Part shown: positions 1-5,119 of the stretch, piece after piece
Numbering within the stretch: position 1 is the first letter of the stretch
How the letters are laid out: each line of letters opens with the position of its first letter
NCBI GenBank assembly: GCA_007571275.1
Contig: RKRS01000103.1
Span: 1 to 5,119 of the forward strand
Reading direction: 5' to 3'
Source of the DNA: Dehalococcoidia bacterium
GTDB lineage: Bacteria > Chloroflexota > Dehalococcoidia > Bin125
DNA length: 5,119 nt
Notes under the pieces: generated by a model
Seen by the model: the letters and a program-made list of their open reading frames with translations, nothing else
What the model was told of the DNA's origin: nothing
Database searches by the model: none
Program-made: the position numbers and the translations under genes

Positions 1-2
1 CA

Positions 3-1733
3 CTACCCCCGACCGTGGCGGAGGAGTTTGCCAGGCGTGGCGCCGGTCTCTTCTCCGTTGTCCATCGTGATCTCGCCGTTGACCAGGATCCAGCGGTAGC
101 CATGCGGACGCTGAATTCGGCGCCATTCGTCGCCGGGGAAGTCATAGACGATCTCGCCCTGGAACTCGGGATCGAGTTTCAGCGCGTCGAGATCGTAGAT
201 AACCACGTCAGCCGGTGCGCCCTCAACCAATGAACCGCGCTCGCGGAAGCCGGCCGCGCGGGCGGGCAGGTAGCTCAGGCGGTAATGCGCTTCCTCAAGG
301 CTGATCAGACCTGTGTCACGCACCATCCACATCAGGAAGTCGGTCGGATAGGAGCCAGCTGTCAGGAACTTGGTGTGCGCCCCGCCGTCAGAGACGCCCG
401 GAATCGTGAACGGAGACTCCATGATCTCGGCCATCGCCTCGGGATTTTCGGTCGAGACCTCAGTCAGGAACTCCGCCTTGAGATCAGTGGCGAGCGCCAG
501 GTCGAGCATCGCGTCGATCGGGTGGACGCCCATTTCCGCGCCGACCTCCTCGAGCGTCAGACCGACGTACTGCTCCAGCTCGGGCTTCGCTTCCAGATGC
601 TGGATCATGACCTTTTCGATCGAGCCGCCGATGGCCTGCGTCTGGCCCAGCTTCTCGATCGCGTCGTCCATCTCGTCCTTGAGTCGCTGACGCACCTCAG
701 GGTCAGCGAACTTCTGCATCTTCTCCTCGATGGTGCCAGTCGTGGCGTAGTTCCAGGCTGGCGAGGAGTCGTACAGGTTCCAGTCCTCGAGCGTGTAGGC
801 GAAGGCGGAGCGAATCGTGAAGGCCTGCCCGAAGATGCGTTCACCCTCATCATTGCGCTCGTGCAGCCACTTCAGCGTCTTGCGGTGCGCGTCGGGGCGG
901 AAGTTGGATGGCGCGATCACGTTGTGCAGAATCGGTCGTCCCGAAACGCGCGCCAGTTCGGCCTCGAAGGCGAGGTCCGACTTGATGTCGCCGGTCGCCT
1001 GCGTGATCTGGATGAAGCCCTCATCGCGGTCACGCAGGACTTCGGCCAGCGCCAGACACTCGTTGTCCGACATGATGTCGGTCACCATCGGCGTGCCGTC
1101 GTAGTCGGCCTGGACCGAGTTCTCACCCAGCCGCTGGGTCGACCAGCCGCAGGCGCCGGCGTCCATCGCCTCGTGCAGCAGACGCTGCATTTCAGCGATT
1201 TCTTCGTCGGTGGCGCGGCGGTTCTTGGCAGCTTCCAGTCCCATCACCCAGATCATCAAGGGAGCGATCGGCATGTAGGACAGGCAGTTGACGCCCTTGG
1301 GGATGCGGTCGAGCGTGTCCAGCCACCCAGGGAAGGAGATCCAGTCCCAGATCATGCCTTCCTTCATCGAGTCAAACGGAATCGCTTCGGTGCGTGACAT
1401 GGTCAGCATGGCGCGGTCGCGTTCTTCCGTTCTGACCGGGGCAAAGCCGAAGCCGCAGTTGCCCAGCACCACCGAGGTCACGCCGTGCCAGCCGGAGATC
1501 GTGCAGTAGGGGTCCCACTGGATCTGGGCGTCGTAATGCGTGTGCAGATCGACGAAGCCCGGCGCGACGATCATCCCGTTGGCGTCCAACACCTGATCGG
1601 CGTCCATTGGATCCATCCGCCCGCCGATCTGGGCGACGCGGCCGTCCTTGATCCCGACATCGGCGACGAAACGCGGGACGCGCGTGCCGTCGACGACCGT
1701 GCCGCCGCGGATCAGTACATCAAACTTGGCCAT
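3..1733 (-). CDS. N-acyl-D-amino-acid deacylase family amidohydrolase (downstream paralogue)
   Basis: A 576-residue cytoplasmic metal-dependent amidohydrolase with no signal peptide or membrane segment. Family members hydrolyse the amide of N-acyl-D-amino acids or related compounds; the substrate here is unknown. Seen: an N-terminal beta-domain strand (residues 4-17, VLIRGGTVVDGT), the metal motif HTHYD at 64-68, the metal-bridging-cysteine motif GNCGF at 91-95 (Cys93), GACGWST at 193-199, PILH at 267-270 (His270, probable zinc ligand), VSDGGAH at 447-453 (Asp449, probable catalytic acid), and a closing beta-domain segment with ADVVIYDLDAL at 508-518. Classical D-aminoacylases are about 480 residues, so this belongs to a longer branch. 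No histidine lies between 188 and 269, where D-aminoacylase has a zinc ligand. The ATG has AAGGAG 9 nt upstream. It follows its paralogue by 54 nt on the same strand, probably in one operon. Dihydroorotase- or hydantoinase-like activity is a less likely alternative, because the Cys93 motif favours the deacylase family. Confidence 0.88.
   Translation of the reverse strand: MAKFDVLIRGGTVVDGTRVPRFVADVGIKDGRVAQIGGRMDPMDADQVLDANGMIVAPGFVDLHTHYDAQIQWDPYCTISGWHGVTSVVLGNCGFGFAPVRTEERDRAMLTMSRTEAIPFDSMKEGMIWDWISFPGWLDTLDRIPKGVNCLSYMPIAPLMIWVMGLEAAKNRRATDEEIAEMQRLLHEAMDAGACGWSTQRLGENSVQADYDGTPMVTDIMSDNECLALAEVLRDRDEGFIQITQATGDIKSDLAFEAELARVSGRPILHNVIAPSNFRPDAHRKTLKWLHERNDEGERIFGQAFTIRSAFAYTLEDWNLYDSSPAWNYATTGTIEEKMQKFADPEVRQRLKDEMDDAIEKLGQTQAIGGSIEKVMIQHLEAKPELEQYVGLTLEEVGAEMGVHPIDAMLDLALATDLKAEFLTEVSTENPEAMAEIMESPFTIPGVSDGGAHTKFLTAGSYPTDFLMWMVRDTGLISLEEAHYRLSYLPARAAGFRERGSLVEGAPADVVIYDLDALKLDPEFQGEIVYDFPGDEWRRIQRPHGYRWILVNGEITMDNGEETGATPGKLLRHGRG
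1434..1508. repeat. 75-nt exact repeat, copy in downstream hydrolase gene
   Basis: This stretch is identical base for base to 3219-3293 in the upstream paralogue, in the same orientation. It encodes about 25 residues around the GNCGF cysteine motif (Cys93). Identity includes third codon positions, which protein selection alone does not explain; recent duplication or gene conversion is the inferred cause. Confidence 0.9.
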
Positions 1734-1742
1734 CTCAGTGTT

Positions 1743-1748
1743 CTCCTT
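1743..1748 (-). promoter_or_regulatory. Shine-Dalgarno site of downstream hydrolase
   Basis: On the minus strand this reads AAGGAG, 9 nt before the ATG at 1733, a strong ribosome binding site that fixes the start. The rest of the 54-nt intergenic gap (1734-1787) shows no promoter and no terminator with a U-tract, which supports cotranscription of the two hydrolase genes. Confidence 0.8.
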
Positions 1749-1787
1749 ACGTGAGTGTGACTCGGCGTGTGTGCACTGTGAGTCGGA

Positions 1788-3518
1788 TTAACCGCGACCG
1801 TGTCGCAGCAGCTTGCCCGGCGTACTGCCAGTCGCTTCGCCGTCCTGGAAGGTGACCTCGCCGTTGACCAGAATCCAGCGGTAGCCGTCCGGTCGCTGGA
1901 CGCGTCGCCATTCGCCGCCGGGGAAGTCATAGACGATCTCGCCAGTCCACTCAGGCGTGATGTTGAGCGCGTCGAGGTCATAGACGACGACGTCGGCGGG
2001 CGCGCCTTCGACCAGCGTGCCGCGGTCGCGGAAGCCGGCCGCGCGCGCTGGCAGGTAGCTCAATCGGTAATGCGCCTCCTCCAGCGAAAGTTGGCCCGTG
2101 TCACGCACCAGCCACATGAGGAAGTCGGTCGGGTAGGAGCCGGCGGTGAGGAACTTGGTGTGCGCGCCACCATCGGAGACGCCGGGGATGCAATACGGCG
2201 AGGTGATCATCTCCGCCGTCCACTCGTCGTTCTGTTCGCGCATCGGGGTGAGGAATTCGGCCGCAAGGTCGGTCTCGACGGCAAGGTCAAGCATCGCCTC
2301 GACCGGGTGACAGCCACGAATCTCGGCGACCTGACCCACAGTCATGCCGACAAATTCCTCGAGCTCGTCAAGGTGAGCGAGGTCCTGGATCAGCAGCTCC
2401 TCAATCGGCCCACCCAGCGCCTGTGTCTGGCCGAGCTTCTTGATCGCCTCGTCGATCTCATCGATGATCCGCTGCCGCACGTCGGGATCGGCCATTTTGA
2501 CCTTCTTTTCCTCTCGCGATCCGGTCGTGGCATAGTTCCAGGCGGGCGACGAATCGTAGAGGTTCCAGTCTTCCAGCGTGAAGGTGAAGGCGGCGCGGAT
2601 CGTGGCGGCTTGACCGAAGATCCGCTCGCCGCGCGCGTTGCACTCCTCCAGCCACTTCATGCGGTCACGGTGCAGGTCCGCGTTCTTCGGGTTCACTGCG
2701 ATTAGGTTGTGCAGAATCGGTCGCTTGGCCGCGGCAGCAAGCTCTGATTGGAAGTTGAGATCCTGCTGCAGGTCGCCGGTGAACTGCGTGATCTGGATGA
2801 AGCCTTCGTCGCGCTCGGCCAGCACTTCGGCCAGGGCCAGACACTCGTTGTCCGACATGATGTCGGTCACCATGGGCGTGCCGTCGTAGTCGGCCTGGAC
2901 CGAGTTCTCGCCCAGTCGCTGCGTCGACCAGCCACAGGCGCCGGCATCCATGGCTTCGTGCAGCAGACGCTGCATTTCGGCGATTTCGTCATCGGTCGCC
3001 CGGCGCGACTTGGCGGCCTCGAGGCCCATCACCCAGGTCATCAGCGGCGCCAGGGGCATGTACGACAGACAGTTCACACCCTTGGGGATGCGGTCGAGCG
3101 TATCGAGGAATTCAGGGAAGGTGACCCAGTCCCAGATCATACCTTCCTTCATCGAGTCAAACGGAATGGCCTCGGTGCGCGACATGGTCAGCATCGCGCG
3201 GTCGCGTTCCTCGACGCGGACCGGGGCAAAGCCGAAGCCGCAGTTGCCCAGCACCACCGAGGTCACGCCGTGCCAGCCGGAGATCGTGCAGTACGGATCC
3301 CACTGGATCTGTGCGTCATAGTGAGTGTGCAGATCGACGAAGCCGGGGGCAACGATCAGTCCGTCGGCATCGAGCACCTGCTCGGCGTCGATCGGATCCA
3401 TCCGACCGCCGATCTGGGCGACACGCCCATCCTTGATCCCGACATCGGCGACAAATCGGGGGACGCTGGTCCCATCCACGACTGTGCCGCCTCGAATCAG
3501 AACATCAAACTTCGCCAT
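1788..3518 (-). CDS. N-acyl-D-amino-acid deacylase family amidohydrolase (upstream paralogue)
   Basis: Second 576-residue amidohydrolase, first of the pair in transcription order, aligning to its neighbour without a gap (116 differences by hand count, about 80% identity). It keeps every motif at the same residue number: HTHYD 64-68, Cys93 in GNCGF, GACGWST 193-199, PILH 267-270, VSDGGAH 447-453. It likewise has no histidine between 188 and 269, so the variant metal site is shared rather than a defect of one copy. Differences concentrate in residues 241-440 (about 61% identity), which in this family form the later barrel strands and the inserted segment over the active site; a different substrate range is inferred. 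Both copies are full length, in frame and carry their own ribosome binding site, so neither looks like a pseudogene. The ATG at 3518 has GGGAG 6 nt upstream. The gene begins 105 nt after the antitoxin gene ends, on the same strand. Confidence 0.88.
   Translation of the reverse strand: MAKFDVLIRGGTVVDGTSVPRFVADVGIKDGRVAQIGGRMDPIDAEQVLDADGLIVAPGFVDLHTHYDAQIQWDPYCTISGWHGVTSVVLGNCGFGFAPVRVEERDRAMLTMSRTEAIPFDSMKEGMIWDWVTFPEFLDTLDRIPKGVNCLSYMPLAPLMTWVMGLEAAKSRRATDDEIAEMQRLLHEAMDAGACGWSTQRLGENSVQADYDGTPMVTDIMSDNECLALAEVLAERDEGFIQITQFTGDLQQDLNFQSELAAAAKRPILHNLIAVNPKNADLHRDRMKWLEECNARGERIFGQAATIRAAFTFTLEDWNLYDSSPAWNYATTGSREEKKVKMADPDVRQRIIDEIDEAIKKLGQTQALGGPIEELLIQDLAHLDELEEFVGMTVGQVAEIRGCHPVEAMLDLAVETDLAAEFLTPMREQNDEWTAEMITSPYCIPGVSDGGAHTKFLTAGSYPTDFLMWLVRDTGQLSLEEAHYRLSYLPARAAGFRDRGTLVEGAPADVVVYDLDALNITPEWTGEIVYDFPGGEWRRVQRPDGYRWILVNGEVTFQDGEATGSTPGKLLRHGRG
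3219..3293. repeat. 75-nt exact repeat, copy in upstream hydrolase gene
   Basis: Partner of the identical stretch at 1434-1508, at a distance of 1785 nt. The bases flanking both ends differ between the copies, so 75 nt is the full exact run. Confidence 0.9.
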
Positions 3519-3524
3519 CAGAGT

Positions 3525-3529
3525 CTCCC
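3525..3529 (-). promoter_or_regulatory. Shine-Dalgarno site of upstream hydrolase
   Basis: On the minus strand this reads GGGAG, separated by 6 nt from the ATG at 3518. It supports the chosen start, which also matches the N-terminus of the paralogue (MAKFDVLIRGG). Confidence 0.8.
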
Positions 3530-3555
3530 AACGAATCCAGGTGATCCAGAATCAG

Positions 3556-3584
3556 CGCGTACGCGCAACTAACGTGTATGCGCA
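3556..3584 (-). repeat. Imperfect 12-bp direct repeat upstream of hydrolase genes, possible operator
   Basis: Minus-strand copies TGCGCATACACG (3584-3573) and TGCGCGTACGCG (3567-3556) match at 10 of 12 positions with starts 17 nt apart. The second copy overlaps a perfect 12-bp palindrome, GCGCGTACGCGC, at 3555-3566. The pair sits 38 to 66 nt before the hydrolase start codon, a usual place for a regulator site. The regulator is unknown. A chance GC-rich repeat is possible. Confidence 0.35.
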
Positions 3585-3601
3585 GAGGATAGGGAATTCA
3601 A
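3573..3601 (-). promoter_or_regulatory. Weak candidate promoter for hydrolase operon
   Basis: On the minus strand TTGAAT (3601-3596) and TACACG (3578-3573) are separated by 17 nt, the standard sigma-70-type spacing. The -35 matches the consensus at 4 of 6 positions and the -10 at only 3 of 6. The -10 overlaps one copy of the direct repeat. The genes could instead be transcribed by readthrough from the toxin-antitoxin operon. Confidence 0.2.
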
Positions 3602-3623
3602 CTCGAACCCGCGCGGAACTCGG

Positions 3624-4739
3624 CTAAAGCTCGAACTGGGACTCGTCGACACGCTTCAACAAATCGCTGAGTTGATTCTGTTGAATGCGCCTGTCGCGCC
3701 TCAATCGGCCAACTACGAGTCCGGGATGGATCATTTCAGCGTTGGCGAATTTGCTGATTGTATGCCTGTTGAACCGTCCTGCAGAAACGAATCCGTCGTA
3801 ATGCTTCGACGGAATCAGGAAATCGGCGGCGAAGCGGTCGGCCGACTGCTCAATCTCATCATCTTGAGAGACATCATCGAGGTCGATGAACGTTGCCTGG
3901 TGGTCGCCAGACAGCACATGGGCGACTTCATGGAAAAAGCTGAACCAGAACACGTCGGCGCGCTTGCGAACGCTACTCAGGACGATCAGTGGACGGGCGT
4001 CATCCAGCCACTTGGTTGCGCCATTCGCGCCTGACTTCTTCAGTTGCGGAACGCACTCGAGATGTACCCCGCCGCTCGCACAGAGCGACTTGAGCTTCGG
4101 CCAGAAGTGAGGCGCCCGCGTCAGAGGGCGTATCTCGTTGATGATCTGCTTGAATAAATCGCGATCGAACTCCGGCATCTGCTTAGGTCCCAACAAGATG
4201 CGGCGTTCGATTGCCTGCCACTCGCCTTGCTGCAACCACGCGGCGACAGCCCAGGGGCTGGCCTTGGTGCCGGCAGTCACACGAAACGCGGTATCGTGCA
4301 CCATCTTGACGTCGCACAGTGCATCGACGTCGTAGTGCGTCCGTAGCTCGAGGACACGCTCGATCTTCGTCCCCCGTTTCTGGATCCAACCTCGCTTCAG
4401 ACACTCACGCCAAGGGATGTCGTCGAGCAGCGCGATGTCCTCTGCCATCCCGGGTTCCGCGGCGAGACGACTCAAGGATTCGTCGTAGCTGGCCTGGAGT
4501 TGGAGCCAGAGTGTTGCGTCGATGCTGAGCGTTCGTTCGAGCGCTTCTGCGAATTGCTCGGTGATTGGAGCTCGACCGCGCAAGACCGTCGTGACGGATT
4601 GCTCCGAATACCCCATCTCATCAGCAAGCTCGGCCCAGCTCAGTCCACGGAACTCAAGCTCCTCCACAAGGTGCCGCGACGGGGGTATTGCCCAGCCTGG
4701 CCTGAGCTCGGTCGCTGGTTCGTCATTCGTAGTGATCAC
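3624..4739 (-). CDS. higA: HigA-type antitoxin fused to ImmA/IrrE-like metallopeptidase
   Basis: A 371-residue antitoxin of a type II toxin-antitoxin pair. Residues about 12-90 are a HigA-type Xre/Cro helix-turn-helix: RPGW near 13-16, LSWAELADEMGYSEQSVTTV at 33-52, then RGRAPIT, and the HigA signature LWLQLQASYD at 77-86. Residues about 95-240 are a linker region I do not recognise. Residues about 245-345 carry an ImmA/IrrE-like zinc peptidase domain with FFHEVAHVLSGD (HEVAH at 270-274) and EQSADRFAADFLIP at 297-310, where Glu297 is the likely third metal ligand. By family knowledge the N-terminus binds HigB and the operon promoter; the peptidase role in fused antitoxins is less settled. Start: GTG at 4739, because the HigA fold begins just after it, GAGGAA lies 4 nt upstream, and the longer open frame to 4979 runs out of frame through the toxin gene. 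It overlaps higB by 17 nt. GC is lower near its 3' end than in the hydrolase genes. Confidence 0.88.
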   Translation of the reverse strand: MITTNDEPATELRPGWAIPPSRHLVEELEFRGLSWAELADEMGYSEQSVTTVLRGRAPITEQFAEALERTLSIDATLWLQLQASYDESLSRLAAEPGMAEDIALLDDIPWRECLKRGWIQKRGTKIERVLELRTHYDVDALCDVKMVHDTAFRVTAGTKASPWAVAAWLQQGEWQAIERRILLGPKQMPEFDRDLFKQIINEIRPLTRAPHFWPKLKSLCASGGVHLECVPQLKKSGANGATKWLDDARPLIVLSSVRKRADVFWFSFFHEVAHVLSGDHQATFIDLDDVSQDDEIEQSADRFAADFLIPSKHYDGFVSAGRFNRHTISKFANAEMIHPGLVVGRLRRDRRIQQNQLSDLLKRVDESQFEL

Positions 4740-5016
4740 TGACTTCCTCGATCCACAGGGTATCGGGCTCATCGAGCGTGATGAGGAGACGCTTTCGGAA
4801 CCCGAGACGGACCGCATAAACCCCAACCAACGACCCGGCAAGCGGGTGAAAGTCCAAGGCAGCGATCTGGCGAATCTGCTCCAGCGAGCTTGCCCGCCTG
4901 AGAATGTCCACTCGCAGCAAGTAGTTGCGACCGACATCGGGACCAAATCGACGAATTGCTTCTCGCTCAGATTCCGCACACTTTCTCAGTCGCGTCGTAC
5001 GAAACCTGAGATGCAA
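4723..5016 (-). CDS. higB: HigB-like toxin, RelE/ParE superfamily
   Basis: A 97-residue basic protein resembling HigB/plasmid-killer toxins, usually ribosome-dependent mRNA endonucleases that slow translation when not bound by antitoxin. Seen: an N-terminal strand LRFRTTRLRKCAE (3-15), a helical part with SLEQIRQIAAL (44-54), the family-like FHPLAGS (56-62) before the strand VGVYAVRLGFRKRLLIT (64-80), and a final strand IEEVSDHYE (89-97). Basic residues Arg70, Arg74, Lys75 and Arg76 and His95 are candidate RNA-contacting or catalytic residues, assigned by analogy only. The start is TTG at 5016: GGAG lies 7 nt upstream, there is no internal methionine, and an in-frame TGA at 5053-5055 rules out a much longer form. 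It precedes and overlaps the antitoxin gene by 17 nt, the typical higBA order. It is somewhat distant from textbook HigB, so the family call rests partly on its partner. Confidence 0.82.
   Translation of the reverse strand: MHLRFRTTRLRKCAESEREAIRRFGPDVGRNYLLRVDILRRASSLEQIRQIAALDFHPLAGSLVGVYAVRLGFRKRLLITLDEPDTLWIEEVSDHYE
4744..4749 (-). promoter_or_regulatory. Shine-Dalgarno site of antitoxin, inside toxin gene
   Basis: On the minus strand this reads GAGGAA, ending 4 nt before the GTG at 4739. It lies within the last codons of the toxin gene and decides the antitoxin start. Ribosomes finishing higB at 4723 pass this site, which suggests translational coupling of the pair. Confidence 0.75.
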
Positions 5017-5119
5017 GGCGGCACTCCGTTGGTTGAGGCCGGAGGGTATCCGTCACAGCCCGCATGACGCAGCGTACCCGTGCGGTGAAACACATTAGAC
5101 TGGCCGCGCGATGTAGCGT
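5017..5119 (-). promoter_or_regulatory. Upstream region of the higBA operon, promoter not resolved
   Basis: No gene is visible here. On the minus strand a -10-like TCTAAT (5099-5094) lies 77 nt before the toxin start; its -35 would fall at or beyond the window edge, so it cannot be judged. A short inverted repeat, CGTCA/TGACG with a 9-nt spacer (5051-5069), is a possible HigA operator, but five base pairs are little evidence. Confidence 0.25.
5024..5027 (-). promoter_or_regulatory. Shine-Dalgarno site of toxin gene
   Basis: On the minus strand this reads GGAG, 7 nt before the TTG at 5016. With the in-frame stop at 5053-5055 it makes the TTG the only well-placed start. Confidence 0.65.

Noticed and set aside
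285..1397. Long plus-strand open frame of 370 residues, antisense to the downstream hydrolase gene, with a similar frame at 1800-2705 in the other gene
   Set aside because: These are antisense shadows of strong, motif-bearing genes with GC-rich codons. The translations are rich in Arg, His and Asp with no recognisable domain, and they recur because the paralogues share codon usage.
1734..1787. GACTC/GAGTC inverted repeat and CA-rich stretch between the hydrolase genes
   Set aside because: A five-base stem with a 16-nt loop and no U-run is too weak for a terminator or operator; probably chance.
3535..3549. ATCCAG direct repeat with a 3-nt spacer before the upstream hydrolase gene
   Set aside because: Six bases repeated twice in a leader is expected by chance and has no partner elsewhere in the window.
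2748..3572. Plus-strand open frame of 274 residues running past the hydrolase start
   Set aside because: Almost entirely antisense to the upstream hydrolase gene and without domain features; better explained by base composition.
3601..3626. Possible terminator after the antitoxin gene
   Set aside because: There is an 8-bp GC palindrome (CCGCGCGG, 3609-3616) but no stable hairpin with a loop and no U-tract.
4740..4979. 80-residue N-terminal extension of the antitoxin frame
   Set aside because: It overlaps the toxin gene out of frame, is rich in Ser, Arg and Trp with no domain, and the GTG at 4739 has a good Shine-Dalgarno site exactly where HigA homology begins.
3..5119. Whole window as a new defence or mobile system
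   Set aside because: No transposase, integrase, nuclease-helicase set, att repeat or CRISPR. The toxin-antitoxin pair and the amidohydrolases both belong to known families, and a functional link between them is unsupported beyond adjacency.

Overview
The window is a stretch of high-GC bacterial chromosome with four genes, all on the minus strand. Read in the direction of transcription (right to left) they are: a HigB-like toxin, a HigA-type antitoxin fused to an ImmA/IrrE-like zinc metallopeptidase domain, and two tandem paralogous amidohydrolases of the N-acyl-D-amino-acid deacylase (D-aminoacylase) family. There are no tRNA or rRNA genes, transposases or CRISPR repeats. The taxon cannot be fixed from the sequence. 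Shine-Dalgarno sites, GC-rich codons and GTG/TTG starts fit a free-living high-GC bacterium, and these gene families occur in several phyla.

Right part (3624-5119): a compact toxin-antitoxin operon in the higBA order, toxin first. The toxin starts at a TTG and is confined by an in-frame stop 13 codons upstream. The antitoxin starts at a GTG inside the end of the toxin gene (17-nt overlap) with its own Shine-Dalgarno site, which suggests translational coupling. Its N-terminal helix-turn-helix should bind the toxin and its own promoter; the C-terminal HEVAH domain may allow proteolytic control. In two 60-nt lines counted, the end of the antitoxin gene is about 50-52% GC, against 65-73% in two lines of the hydrolase genes, which fits a separately acquired module.

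Middle gap (3519-3623): 105 nt holding a weak promoter candidate, an imperfect 12-bp direct repeat at a 17-nt period (one copy containing most of a perfect 12-bp palindrome) and the Shine-Dalgarno site of the first hydrolase. No convincing terminator separates the modules.

Left part (3-3518): two 576-residue amidohydrolases that align without a gap, separated by 54 nt and probably cotranscribed. By hand count they are about 80% identical overall, but the divergence is mosaic: residues 1-240 about 93%, 241-440 about 61%, 441-576 about 84%. A 75-nt stretch is identical including synonymous sites. This looks like a tandem duplication homogenised at its ends while the central part of the catalytic barrel diversified, so the pair may act on related but different N-acyl-D-amino acids or similar amides. 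Both lack a histidine where classical D-aminoacylase has one of its zinc ligands.

I see no clearly new system. The most notable points are the mosaic paralogue pair and the protease-fused antitoxin.
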